Source: JBDNJM01 sp041687755
GTDB lineage: Bacteria; Planctomycetota; UBA1135; GCA-002686595
Direction: 5' to 3'
Length of the DNA stretch: 32,050 bases
Assembly: GCA_041687755.1 (NCBI GenBank)
Contig: JBDNJM010000099.1
Coordinates: 1-32,050 of the forward strand
In this document: positions 8,292 through 17,631 of the stretch, in pieces
Layout of the letters: each line of letters starts with the position of its first letter
Position numbering within the stretch: position 1 is the stretch's first letter
The notes under the pieces: generated by a model
The model's database searches: none
Seen by the model: only the letters and a program-made list of their open reading frames with translations
Told to the model about the DNA's origin: nothing
Program-made: the position numbers and the translations under genes

Positions 8292-8843
8292 CTACTTCTT
8301 GGCGACGGGGCGGAAGACCTGGACCACTTCTGAGTTGCCCTCAAGGAACGGGCCGCCGATCAGGTCGATGCAGTACGGAATGGCCGGGAACACGGCATCG
8401 AGGCACACGCGGATGGAGCCGGGCTTGCCCGGCAGGGTCACGATCAGCGTCGATTCGAGGATCGCAGCCGTCTGGCGCGAGAGGATCGCGGTCGGCACGC
8501 CCTGCTCGAGGGAGGCGCCGCGCATGCGCTCGCCAAAGCCCGGCAGCAGCTTCGTGGCAACGGCCTCGATGGCCTCGGGCGTGACGTCGCGCGGAGCCGG
8601 GCCCGTCCCGCCGGTCGTGCAGACAAGCGCGCAGCCGGCCTCGGCGAAGCCCCTTAGGGCGCGCTCGATGCCCGGCTGCTCATCGGGGATCACGCGCACG
8701 AGGAACTCGACCTCGGTCTGCAGGTAGTCGCGCAGCGCGGCCTCGATCGCCGGGCCAGAGAGGTCTTCGTACTCGCCGCGGCTGGCGCGGTCGCTGATCG
8801 TCAGAACGCCGATCTTCGGCATCGTGGGGCTAGGCAGGCTCAT
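8292..8843 (-). CDS. mog: MogA/MoaB-family molybdopterin adenylyltransferase
   Basis: The protein has 183 residues. It has the MogA/MoaB fold signatures: KIGVLTISDRASRGEYEDLSG near the N-terminus, the molybdopterin-binding TTGGTGPAPRDVTPEA in the middle, and IVTLPGKPGSI toward the end. MogA activates molybdopterin by adenylation before molybdate insertion. I chose the ATG at 8843, 10 bases after the PdeM stop; an ATG at 8822 (MPKIGV) and a TTG at 8852 are possible alternatives. It sits between pdeM and the polyferredoxin gene with almost no spacing, so the three are probably co-transcribed. No other cofactor-synthesis gene is present in the window. Confidence 0.9.
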   Translation of the reverse strand: MSLPSPTMPKIGVLTISDRASRGEYEDLSGPAIEAALRDYLQTEVEFLVRVIPDEQPGIERALRGFAEAGCALVCTTGGTGPAPRDVTPEAIEAVATKLLPGFGERMRGASLEQGVPTAILSRQTAAILESTLIVTLPGKPGSIRVCLDAVFPAIPYCIDLIGGPFLEGNSEVVQVFRPVAKK

Positions 8844-8853
8844 GGGCCCCAAT

Positions 8854-9525
8854 CTAGCGGCTCGCAGCCAGGGCGCGCGCCGGCAACTCGAACAGCTGCT
8901 CAGGTCCGACCATCCAGACCCTCCGCGGCACGTGGCGCTTCAGCTCGTGGCAGCCGGTCAGTGAACCGAACGACGGCAGCACGAGTCCGCCCTCGAGCAG
9001 GGCGAAGCAGGGGGAGCGCAGCTTGTCGCCGCCGGCCGCATGCAGCGCGAACCCGGGGTGCAGGTGCCCGCACAGGAACGGGCGCTCGAGCCGGGGGAGC
9101 GGCCGGTGGCACAGGGCCAGCGAGCCGACGTCGAAGGGCTCGTCCACGCAGCGGAAGCGTGTCTCGGCCGGCGGATCGCCCGCCTTGTTGTCGTGGTTGC
9201 CGCGAATCAGCAGCAGCTCGAGCGCGGGGCGCTGTTCCGCCCAGGCGGCGAGCTGCGCGACGGCGCCCTGTTCGAGCCCGCGCGCGGAGTGGAACAGGTC
9301 GCCCAGGACCAGGACACGCCGCGCCTGACACGCGTCGATCAGGCCGCCCAGTCGCGCCAGGTCGGCTTCGACCGAGCCCGGCGGAACCGCGAGCCCGCCG
9401 TCTCGCAGGGCCGCGTCCTTGCCCAGGTGCAGATCGCTGACGAACAGCGTGCGCTCGGCGGGCCAGTGGACGGCGCGCTGGGGGAGTAGTTGAAGCTTGG
9501 CGCCGGCGAGTTCGAGGGAGGCCAT
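8854..9525 (-). CDS. pdeM: Ligase-associated DNA-damage-response phosphoesterase PdeM
   Basis: The protein has 223 residues, a calcineurin-like metallophosphoesterase with the full metal-binding set: FVSDLHLGK (28-36), VLGDLFHS (about 82-89), RGNHDNK (about 122-128), the single His of LCHRP and GHLHPGF (about 165-171). The start of the mature fold (LQLLPQRAVHWPAERTLFVSD) and the end (GCHELKRHVPRRVWMVG) are characteristic of the PdeM family that accompanies an ATP-dependent ligase, an Lhr-like helicase and an MBL-fold exonuclease. The ATG at 9525 is preferred to an in-frame upstream start. The usual three partners are on the same strand about 4 kb upstream, so the set is present but split. It is followed directly by the MogA-like gene. 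Confidence 0.88.
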   Translation of the reverse strand: MASLELAGAKLQLLPQRAVHWPAERTLFVSDLHLGKDAALRDGGLAVPPGSVEADLARLGGLIDACQARRVLVLGDLFHSARGLEQGAVAQLAAWAEQRPALELLLIRGNHDNKAGDPPAETRFRCVDEPFDVGSLALCHRPLPRLERPFLCGHLHPGFALHAAGGDKLRSPCFALLEGGLVLPSFGSLTGCHELKRHVPRRVWMVGPEQLFELPARALAASR

Positions 9526-9740
9526 GGGAGACAGGCTGGCGCCCGGGCGGCCAGGTCGCAACGCTCGATCCCGCGGACCTGCCCGGCGGGCGCAAGACGT
9601 GGGTCAACGATCCTCGACAGGCCCGCCCAGCCGCCGTTGAGCCAGGACGCCGGGTTCGATCCGCAGCCGCTGCTCGCCCTCCATCCCTGCGGACCAAGCC
9701 GCGTCAGTCCCCGCTCCGAGGGGGACCGATTCGCGCACGC

Positions 9741-12502
9741 TCACGGTAAACAAGCCTGGCAGCGGCGGATGGGGTACTCCACGGCCCAGTTGGGCAGCTC
9801 AGCGGTCCGCTCCTCCGTGCCCGTCGACACCGGCTCGAGCCGCCAACGCAGGACGACCTCACCCGTCGGGGCGCTCTCGGTCGGCAGCTCCGGCCCAGGA
9901 CTCGAGGCTGGTGGAACCAGGGCCAGGCGGGCTGGCCAGTCTCCAACCAGGCGGCCGGTGCCAGGGCGAACTGCAGCTGGGAGCCCTCGGGCAGTTCGGC
10001 GAGTTCGAGCTGCAGGTGTCCCCAGGGGGGCGAGCTGCAGCACGTCGGAGTCGACCGCCGCGTAGCCATAGCCCTGAGCAGTCGCGACGGCGGCACCGGT
10101 CAAGTCCTCTGTTCGCGGCAGCGCGACGCGTCCGTTCAAGGGCTCGTTCAAGGGCCCGCGGAACTCGAGGTGGGTGCCGCTGGACGGAGCGTCCGGGCGG
10201 ACCCGCATCGGCTGTGCCCCGAAGCGCAGAGGGGTCGGTGCGAGTCGTCACCGGAACGACGGCGGGATCCTTGGCCGAGGCCCCATCGGGTGCGTTCACC
10301 TGCACTCGCCACGGTTCACGTTCAGAAGGAGTCCAGAGCCCTCCTTGGCGGCCAGCCATCGAGTTGTATCCCCCGAAGTCCACCGCCTCCATTTCGGGGT
10401 GGAACAGCCATAGCCACACAGGCCCGTCCAGCAGCTCGTGCGGACGGCTCCGCAGGGTCGTGCCGTTGCGCTCTGCGGCAAGCGGCACCATCCACCGCTG
10501 GGGCAAGAACTCGAGGCCCGCGGCGAGCTGGACGTCGGCGATCAGACTCGGGTCGAACCCGGCGGCCAGCTCGACCTCGAAGGTCAGGTACGCATCGACC
10601 GAGAGCACGAGCGGTGCGGCAGCCGGGCGGTGTCCGATGGTTTCAAGTTTCTGGAACAGCGGAGATTTGAGGTCGACCTCGACAAGTTCGTCCGGCAGCC
10701 GCCGAAAGCGTGCCTGGCCCGAGGCGTCGGTGCGCAGTTCGACCTCGGCGCGCAGATCGGGGTAGGGCTCGAGTTCGACGAGCACGTCGGCCACAGGATT
10801 CCCGCGCGCGTCGTAGACCTGCACGAGCAAGTCGTGGGCGGGACGCACTACGACGCGCTCGGCGATGCGGTGTGGCTCCAGCGCGGCTCCCGGCGCATCG
10901 ATCCACAACCACTCGGCGTAGTCCGGATCGAGGGCCAGCTCGGCGCGACCCGCGGAGGTCGGTCAGGACCTCGGGGGTGAAGCGCGTGTCGCAGGGATTG
11001 GACTCCCGCCGAACTTGGTGCACCTGAGCGCCCGCGACGGGTGCGCCCGTCGAGTCGACAACTTCGAGGGCGAGGGCTTCGGAGGACCGAAGTGCAGCTC
11101 CGCCGTGCCGGCCAATAAGTCGTCGCCCCGGCCCGTCGCCGTGCTCCATGCGCAGTCGTTCGCCGCCATGCGCGCTCGCGTGGATTGCGATGAACTGGCG
11201 CTCCTCGAAGACAGGTCCGCTTACCTCGAAGCGACCGTGCTTGTCGGTGCGGACGCGACGTGTTCCACGCCGGAGCTCAGGATCCTCTAGCTGTTGGATC
11301 AGCTCGGAGGGGCCTCCTCAGGCCGATAGGTATTCAGCTCGCCGTCCGCGTCCGATAGGGGCAGCGTGACCTCGACCACCGCATCGGAAACGGGTTCGCC
11401 GCCGGGTCCGTCGAGCACGGTGCATCGCAGGACAACTTCCCAGCGCAGGGTCAGGGCGAGTTCGAGCGGGTCGAGGGAATGCAGAGCGGAGGTGAAGCCC
11501 GGGCCGCTCGCCAACGGCTCGAGGACGCGCTCGTCCCCCTGCAGGCTCAGCTCCAACCAACCTCGTTGATCGGTACGGCCTTCGAGCAGCCGCCCGCCGT
11601 CCGTCCAGGCCCGGACCCGGATGCCCGGGACCGGCGCGCCATTTGCCTGGTCGACGAACTCAAAGGCGTTCAGCCGTTGGCTGGCGAGAACCACCGGCTC
11701 CTCGGGGCGAGTGCCCGACCCGCTCGACTCGACGACCGTGCGGTCGCCGAGGGCCGGCTCGAGCGGTTGGCGAGCCGCCCGGGCGGGGTCGCCTGCGGTG
11801 GCGAGCGCCGGGGACTCCCCAGGGGCCGGGGGCGTCATTCCGGACAGGGGCCCAGGATTCGCAGGAGCATTGCTCGCCATCCAGGTCAGAGCCCCCGCGA
11901 GCCCGAGGCCCGCGCCGGTGACCAGCAGCGCCGCAGTCGCGGCGAGCGAGCGAGAGCCGGCCGCTAGAGAGCCCAGGGGCGCCAGGAGACTCGCCCACGC
12001 GCGGCGCTCGCCGTCATGTCGGGCGTCCATCGCGGTGCGGAGTCGATCCAACGCGCGGTGCACGCGTTGCCGCGCCGCAGCCGGTTCGCAGCCGAGCGCC
12101 TTCCCGAGCGGCGTGCCGCGCTTGTCTTCGAAGTAGCGCAGGGTGAGCGCGTGGCGGTCCTTCTCCGGCAGGCGCTCAAGTTCGGCCAGCAAACCGCGCA
12201 GTGCTGCGATCCGCCCGAGATCTTCGGCCGGATTCGCTCCGAGAGCTTCTTGGGGGGGCGACCGCGCGCTCCCGGGCGACGCTGCGGGACATGGACCGAT
12301 GCCGGTTCCAAACCAGCCGTTCCGCGGTTCGCCGGCCCCAGGCCTGGACGGCCTCGAAAGGCATCGCGGCGGGCATCCGCTGGGCGGCGCGGATCCAGGT
12401 CTTTTGGGGAACGTCTTCGGTGTCGTGGGAGTCCCGCAGCAGGGCCCGCACGAAGGGTCGCAGGTGCTGCAGGTCGAGCTTGGGCGAGCTTTCCGTGTTC
12501 AT
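9741..12502 (-). pseudogene. Membrane-anchored ECF-type sigma factor with extracytoplasmic carboxypeptidase-regulatory-like domains; six frameshifts
   Basis: Read across six frame changes this is one protein of about 915 residues. From the ATG at 12502 come a sigma-70 region 2 (LDLQHLRPFVRALLRD, DTEDVPQKTWIRAA), a region 4 (LAELERLPEKDRHALTLRYFED, then a helix-turn-helix with EPAAARQRVHRALDRLR), one membrane helix (LAATAALLVTGAGLGLAGAL), a Pro/Ser linker and several beta-sandwich domains (for example LEVVDSTGAPVAGAQVHQV, VQVYDARGNPVADVLVELE). The frame changes lie in or next to G/C runs at about 12252-12258 (seven C on the coding strand), 11309-11312, 10949-10951, 10217-10220, 10025-10030 and 9906-9907. 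Each is corrected by one base, and no nonsense substitutions are needed. Sigma factors with C-terminal membrane and extracytoplasmic extensions are known in planctomycetes. The gene is either recently inactivated or affected by indel errors in the sequence. The neighbouring genes on both sides are intact. Confidence 0.75.
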
Positions 12503-12569
12503 GCGGGGCCAGAACCCGGGGGGCGCGTGGAGTGACACAGCATCGCTCGGAAAGTTCGAGCCGGGCGGA

Positions 12570-13445
12570 TCAGGCCGGGCGGCGGGCGCGCAGGCCGAAC
12601 ATCAGCGGGAAGGGGTGCGTGCCCTCGGGGAAGCGCCAGCGGCGGTCGGCGCCCTCCTCGAGGAACGGGAAGACCGCGAAGCCCGAGGACCAGGGGTACT
12701 CGCGGAAGACCTCGAGCACGAGGCCGGCCTCCAGCAGGGCTTGGAGCAGCGTGCCGAGCGAGTGGTCGAAGCAGACGCAGGGTTTGTCGTTCTCGAAGGC
12801 CGGGACGTCTGCCGCGCGGCCCATCGGCAGCAGGCCTTCGCCCGAGCTGGCCACGTAGTCGTGGACGCCCGACTGGAGCTCGGCCTCGGGAGTGTCCATC
12901 GGATAGCAGAAGCGTAGGTCGTCCTGAGTAAGACCGTCACCGGTGGGTTCCATCTGAGTCGCAAACGGGTGGAACTCGACGAGCACGAACGCGCCACCGG
13001 GCTCGAGCACCCGCGCCAGGCCGCGGGCCCAGGCTTGCACGTCGGGCAGCCAGGAAACCGCGCCGTAGCTGGAGAAGGCGAGCTCGAAGCGGCGGTCGGT
13101 CGTGTTCAGAAATTCGACGACCTCCGACTCCTGGAACTCGGCAGCGATGCCGGTACTTGCGCTCAGCCGCTGTCCTGCGGCGACGGCCGTGTCGGACAGG
13201 TCCACGCCGAGCACCTGCGCCCCGGCCGCGGCGAGGCTGACGGTGTCCTTGCCGGAGTTGCACTGCAGGTGCACAAGGCGCTTGCCCTCCAAGGCTCCGA
13301 GTAGCTCCAGCTCCTCCTCGAACAGAGTGCTGCCGCCACGGCTGAAGAAGCCGGGCGTGTCGAGTTCGTGCCGCAGATGCGCTTCGGTGGCGCGGTTCCA
13401 CGAGGCGCGGTTGTGGCGGTGGACGTCTTGGGGCTTGAGCGACAT
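12570..13445 (-). CDS. Class I SAM-dependent methyltransferase
   Basis: The protein has 291 residues. The Rossmann-type SAM site reads LVHLQCNSGKDTVSLAAAGA followed by VLGVDLSD, corresponding to motifs I and II (about residues 57-86). A later segment, ARVLEPGGAFVLVEFHPF, is the usual post-motif strand. The N-terminal HNRASWNRATEAH is common in this small-molecule methyltransferase group. Substrate unknown. The ATG at 13445 (MSLKPQDV) is chosen over an upstream in-frame extension of low-quality sequence. It lies 65 bp after the helicase stop on the same strand and may be transcribed with it, but it is not a known member of the ligase-associated repair set. Confidence 0.85.
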   Translation of the reverse strand: MSLKPQDVHRHNRASWNRATEAHLRHELDTPGFFSRGGSTLFEEELELLGALEGKRLVHLQCNSGKDTVSLAAAGAQVLGVDLSDTAVAAGQRLSASTGIAAEFQESEVVEFLNTTDRRFELAFSSYGAVSWLPDVQAWARGLARVLEPGGAFVLVEFHPFATQMEPTGDGLTQDDLRFCYPMDTPEAELQSGVHDYVASSGEGLLPMGRAADVPAFENDKPCVCFDHSLGTLLQALLEAGLVLEVFREYPWSSGFAVFPFLEEGADRRWRFPEGTHPFPLMFGLRARRPA

Positions 13446-13510
13446 GAGGGTGAGCGCGGGGGTGGGGACGGCAGAGCATCGTACCGCGCCGCCGGCGGCA
13501 TCGCCCTCGA

Positions 13511-16012
13511 TCAGGTGGCCGGTGCCGCGCCGCGGGCCGCGCGCTCGAGTTCCGCGACCATCGCGTCGAAGCGGTCTGAGAAGCTCTCTGTGGTCATCCG
13601 CTCGCGGATTTGCTCGGCCCACAGGGAGACGCCGAAGGGCGTCAAGCGATCGGTGCTGCGCACGCGCAGAGGCTGCGCGGCGATACGCTCGAGGGCGTTC
13701 GAGAGGCGTTCGATCTCCAGCTCGGCCTCGAGCACCTCATGCTTCGCCTGAGCCAACAGCAGGTGCTCCGGCTCGTGGGCCTGGAGCGTGTCAAACAGCA
13801 GGGCGCTCGACTGGTGCAGGGACTTGGCGGTGCGCGGGACGCCCGGGAAGCCCTCGAAGATCAGGCCTGCGACCCGCGCGACGCTGCGGAACCGACGGCG
13901 CGCCAGCTCGAAGCCGCCCAGCGCCTTGAGCAGGTCGCGCTCGAGGTCCTGCACGCTGAGCAGCTGGCGCCAGTCGGCCGCCTCGAGGCCCAGCGGCTTG
14001 CGGCAGCTGATCTGGAACCCGTGGTCGTTGCAGTAGGTGGCGAGCGAGAGCGGTGTCTCGCGCGCCAGGCGCCACGCGACAAGCGTGGACAGGCCCTCGT
14101 GGGCGTGACGGCCGGCGAGCGGGTAACAGAAGACGTGGTGGCCCTGATCGGTCTCGGTGGACTCGATCAACAGTTCGGCGGAGCTCGGCAGCCCGGACTG
14201 GCGCTGCTGAAGCTCGAGCAGCGGACGTAGGTAGCGCAGCTCCGGGCCATCGAACAGGCCCGCGGCGGCGCCGTCCAGGAGTTCGAGCACCGTCGCGGCT
14301 AGCTCGCTCGACAGCGGCATGCGCCCGCCCATCCAGCGCGGGACGGTGTGCACGCCGGCCTTCGCCTTTTTGGGCACGCAGACGATGCAGCGCAGATCGC
14401 GCAGGCCCACGAACTCCAGTACGCGGCCGGCGAACTGGAAGCGGTCGCCGGCGGTCAAGCGAGCGGCGAAGTTCTCCTCCACGGTTCCGAGGGAGCGGCC
14501 CCGCTGGAAGGCGACCTGGACCTGGAAGTCGCTCGTGATCGTGCCGATCGAGAGCCGGTGCTGGCGCGCGCAGCGGGCGTTGCGAATGCGCCAGCGACCC
14601 CGGCGATCGGCGACGCGCGCATAGCGATCGTAGGCCTGGAGCGTCGCGCCGCCGAAGGTCACGAAGTCCATGGCGAAGCGCCACTGCGCGTCGCTCAAGC
14701 GACGGAACGCGTGGGTCGTGCGGACTTCGGCGAGCAGCTCGTCCGCTTGGAAGCCGCGGCCCATCGAGCAGGTCACCAGGTGCTGGCAGAGCACATCGAG
14801 GGCGAGGCCGCCGCTGGCGCGCTGCTCAAGACGGCGTTGCTCCAGCGCGCGCCGGGCCGCCGCGAACTCAAGCACCTCGAGGGCGTTGGTGGGTACGCCG
14901 AGGACGCGGCTGACCTCGCCGGGGCGATGCCCGGAGCGGCCGGCGCGCTGCAGCAGTCGAGCGGTGCCCTTCGGGCTGCCGATCTGCACGACGAGGTCGA
15001 CGCTTTGGAAATCGACGCCGAGATCGAGGCTAGAGGTCGCGACGCACGCGCGCAGGGTGCCCGCGGCGAGCCGCTGCTCGACGAAGCGCCGGACGCCGCC
15101 CTCCAGCGAGCCGTGGTGCAGACCGAGCTCGCCGGCCCAGTCGGGTCGCGCCGCGAGCAGCTCCTGGAACCAGCGCTCCGCCTGGGCGCGCGTGTTTGTG
15201 AACAGCAGCGCGCTGCGCCCGGCGCCCAGCCCCGCTATGCGCTCGAGCACGCCGCCGAGCAGGTCGAGCCCCAGGTGCCCGCCGAAGGGCAGGCGCCCTT
15301 CGTTGGGCGGCAGCAGCGTCTCAATCGCGAGTTCCTTAGGGTACGGCGCAGAGTGCACGCGCGCCGGGCGCTTAGGGGCGGTGCCGACGAGGATCTTCAG
15401 GGCAGCCTCGAGGTTGCCGATCGTCGCGGACACGCCCCAGGTGCTCAGGGTCGGACGCGCACCGCGCAGGCGCGCGAGGGCGAGTTCGAGCTGCACGCCG
15501 CGCTTGCTGCCCAGCAGCTCGTGCCACTCGTCGACGACCACCGCGTCGAGCCGGTCGAAGTGCTCCCGCCAGTTGTCCCAGGTCAGCATCAGAGTCAGCG
15601 ACTCCGGTGTCGTGACGAGCACCTCGGGCGGCCGGCGCTTCTGACGCTGCTTGACGGAAGCGGACACGTCGCCGGTGCGCGCCTCGACCCGCCAGTCGGG
15701 CTCCAGGTCCTGGACGGGCTTGGCGAGCGCGCGCACAAGGTCGTTAGCGAGGGCGCGCACCGGCGTGATCCACAGCAGGCGCGGGCCGCGCACGGTCTCG
15801 TCGTCCGGCTCGGGCGCCGGCTCCCGCGGTGCATCGAGCGCGATCGAAAGGGGGCCGAACAGGGCGGCGAAGGTCTTGCCGGTCCCGGTTGGCGCGTGGA
15901 TCAAGCCCTGCTCGCCGGCGCGGGAGGCGCGCCAGGCCTCGCGCTGGAAGTCGAACGGCGTGAAGCCGCTCCCTGAGAACCAGGCCTCGATCCGCTGCAG
16001 CGCGTCGCTCAC
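13511..16012 (-). CDS. Ligase-associated DNA-damage-response DEXH-box helicase (Lhr-like)
   Basis: The protein has 833 residues. Superfamily 2 helicase motifs are complete: HAPTGTGKT (39-47, ATP binding), TPVRALAND (about 83-91), TTPESL (134-139), DEWH (161-164), GVSATIGN (193-200), LLFTNTRAQAERW, and ASSLDLGVDF with LQRAGRSGHRPGE near 340-380. The long C-terminal part matches the Lhr core architecture (winged helix and beta-barrel). The DEWH box and the length are typical of the helicase that accompanies a bacterial ATP-dependent DNA ligase. The start is a GTG at 16012 sharing GTGA with the ligase stop codon (4-base overlap), so translation is probably coupled. It likely acts in repair of damaged or broken DNA with its operon partners. 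Confidence 0.92.
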   Translation of the reverse strand: MSDALQRIEAWFSGSGFTPFDFQREAWRASRAGEQGLIHAPTGTGKTFAALFGPLSIALDAPREPAPEPDDETVRGPRLLWITPVRALANDLVRALAKPVQDLEPDWRVEARTGDVSASVKQRQKRRPPEVLVTTPESLTLMLTWDNWREHFDRLDAVVVDEWHELLGSKRGVQLELALARLRGARPTLSTWGVSATIGNLEAALKILVGTAPKRPARVHSAPYPKELAIETLLPPNEGRLPFGGHLGLDLLGGVLERIAGLGAGRSALLFTNTRAQAERWFQELLAARPDWAGELGLHHGSLEGGVRRFVEQRLAAGTLRACVATSSLDLGVDFQSVDLVVQIGSPKGTARLLQRAGRSGHRPGEVSRVLGVPTNALEVLEFAAARRALEQRRLEQRASGGLALDVLCQHLVTCSMGRGFQADELLAEVRTTHAFRRLSDAQWRFAMDFVTFGGATLQAYDRYARVADRRGRWRIRNARCARQHRLSIGTITSDFQVQVAFQRGRSLGTVEENFAARLTAGDRFQFAGRVLEFVGLRDLRCIVCVPKKAKAGVHTVPRWMGGRMPLSSELAATVLELLDGAAAGLFDGPELRYLRPLLELQQRQSGLPSSAELLIESTETDQGHHVFCYPLAGRHAHEGLSTLVAWRLARETPLSLATYCNDHGFQISCRKPLGLEAADWRQLLSVQDLERDLLKALGGFELARRRFRSVARVAGLIFEGFPGVPRTAKSLHQSSALLFDTLQAHEPEHLLLAQAKHEVLEAELEIERLSNALERIAAQPLRVRSTDRLTPFGVSLWAEQIRERMTTESFSDRFDAMVAELERAARGAAPAT

Positions 16013-17631
16013 GAGACCGCGTCTTCGTTCGGGTCGCTGCGCGCTGAATGCAGCATCGCCGCAAGCGTCTCGAGCCGGTCCGCGTCGGCCGGCCGCTTGT
16101 CCTCGCGCCAGCGCGCCATGCGCGGAAAGCGCAGGGCGAGACCGCTCTTGTGCCGGCGACTCTCGTTGAGGCCCTCGAAGTGCAGCTCGAACACGAGCTC
16201 GGGGTCCACGGTGCGCACCGGCCCGAAGCTCTCCCGCGTGTGATCGCGCACGAAGCGGTCCACGCGCTTGATCTCGGCGTCCGTCAACCCCGAGTAGGCC
16301 TTGGCGACCGGCAGCAGCTCGTCGCCGCGCCAGACGCCGAAGGTGTAGTCGGTGTAGAGGTTGCTGCGCCGGCCGTGGCCCTTCTGGGCGTAGATCAGGA
16401 CCATGTCGGCGCTGAACGGATCGACCTTCCACTTCCACCACGGGCCCTTGGCGCGGCCGGTGCCGTAGGGCGCGTCGCGCCGCTTCAGCATGAAGCCCTC
16501 GACGCGCCGTTCCCGGGACTGCTCGCGCAGCGCGGCGAGCGCCGACCAGTTCGGAGCCTCGACGAGCGGAGACAGGCCAATGCGCGCGTCGCCGAGCGCC
16601 TCGACGACCTGAGCCAGTCGCTCGCGGCGCTCCGCCTGCGGCAGCGCGCGCACGTCGTCGCCGCCGTGCTCGAGCAGGTCGTAGGCGAGCAGGCGTACAG
16701 GCACGTCGGCGAGCAGTTGCTTCCCGAGCGCCTTGCGTCCAATGCGCTTCTGCAGCTCTCCAAAGGGCAGGACCGTCCCGTCGCGCCAGCCGAGGATCTC
16801 TCCGTCGAGGACCGTGCCGGGCGGCAGCTCGGCGGCGGCGGCGACGAGTTCCGGGTAGCGCTCCGGCACCAGCTCCTCGCCGCGCGTCCAGACCAGCGTG
16901 AGGTCCGCGCGCCGCACGACCTGCGCCCGGATGCCGTCCCACTTCCATTCGATCTGCCAGTCGTCCAGCGCTCCGAGGTCTTCGGGGTCGCCCGCGAGCG
17001 GGTGGGCCAGGAAGAAGGGGTAGGGGCGCGCGGGGTCCGCTTCGCCCTCGTCGGGCACCAGCAGGGCGGTGAAGGCTTCGGGCGTGGCTTCGAAGCCGCC
17101 CATGAGGCGGTGCGACATGACGCTGCGGTCCACGCCGGCTAGTTCGGCGAGCGCGCGGGCCACCAGCGTCTTCTGGACCCCGACGCGAAAGCCGCCCGTG
17201 ATCAGCTTGTTCCAGACCAGGCGCTGGCGGTCGTCGAGCCGCTCCCAGGTGTCGAGCAGCAGGCGCTTGCGCTGCTCTTCTTTGTCGAGCTCGCCGAGCG
17301 GCCGCAGGCGCTCCGCGATCATGCGGTGCAGCGGCTCTTCCGTTCCGGCACCAGGGTCGCCCAGCAGCAGAGCCATGGTCTCTGCCAGATCGCCAACCGA
17401 CTGGTAGCACTCGTCCACGATCCAGTCTGGCAGTCCCGTGCGCTCCGCGATCCACGCGCGCAGCTGGGTCGAGTTCACAAGTCGCCTGAGCTTGCCTCCG
17501 GTCAGGAAGTACAGGCCCCACGCCGCGTCCGCGGGAGGAGTGCCCTCGAAGTAGCGACGCAGCGCTGCGACCTTGGCGTTCGTGCGCGTGGTCGCGTCCA
17601 GCTCGAAAAACAGATCGACGAAGCGCTTCAC
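16009..17631 (-). CDS. Ligase-associated ATP-dependent DNA ligase
   Basis: The protein has 540 residues. An N-terminal helical DNA-binding domain (about 1-200) precedes the nucleotidyltransferase domain, whose motif I is EWKWDGIRAQ with the adenylated lysine at position 230. Motif III is VLDGEILGW, motif IV EGFMLKRRDAPY and motif V WWKWKVDPFSADM. An OB-fold domain closes the protein. It seals nicks using ATP, unlike the NAD-dependent housekeeping LigA. The start is a GTG at 17631 that shares GTGA with the stop of the exonuclease gene, and its own TGA overlaps the helicase GTG, so three genes are chained. The order exonuclease-ligase-helicase is that of the known ligase-associated damage-response cluster. 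Confidence 0.93.
   Translation of the reverse strand: MKRFVDLFFELDATTRTNAKVAALRRYFEGTPPADAAWGLYFLTGGKLRRLVNSTQLRAWIAERTGLPDWIVDECYQSVGDLAETMALLLGDPGAGTEEPLHRMIAERLRPLGELDKEEQRKRLLLDTWERLDDRQRLVWNKLITGGFRVGVQKTLVARALAELAGVDRSVMSHRLMGGFEATPEAFTALLVPDEGEADPARPYPFFLAHPLAGDPEDLGALDDWQIEWKWDGIRAQVVRRADLTLVWTRGEELVPERYPELVAAAAELPPGTVLDGEILGWRDGTVLPFGELQKRIGRKALGKQLLADVPVRLLAYDLLEHGGDDVRALPQAERRERLAQVVEALGDARIGLSPLVEAPNWSALAALREQSRERRVEGFMLKRRDAPYGTGRAKGPWWKWKVDPFSADMVLIYAQKGHGRRSNLYTDYTFGVWRGDELLPVAKAYSGLTDAEIKRVDRFVRDHTRESFGPVRTVDPELVFELHFEGLNESRRHKSGLALRFPRMARWREDKRPADADRLETLAAMLHSARSDPNEDAVS

Noticed and set aside
14348..15976. Long plus-strand open frame of 542 codons opposite the helicase
   Set aside because: The minus strand carries complete helicase motifs here; the plus frame has only low-complexity Ala/Arg/Glu text.
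16013..17521. Upstream extension of the helicase frame to a 1336-residue protein
   Set aside because: The extra part is Arg/Ala-rich antisense-like text lying over the ligase; the real start is the GTG overlapping the ligase stop.
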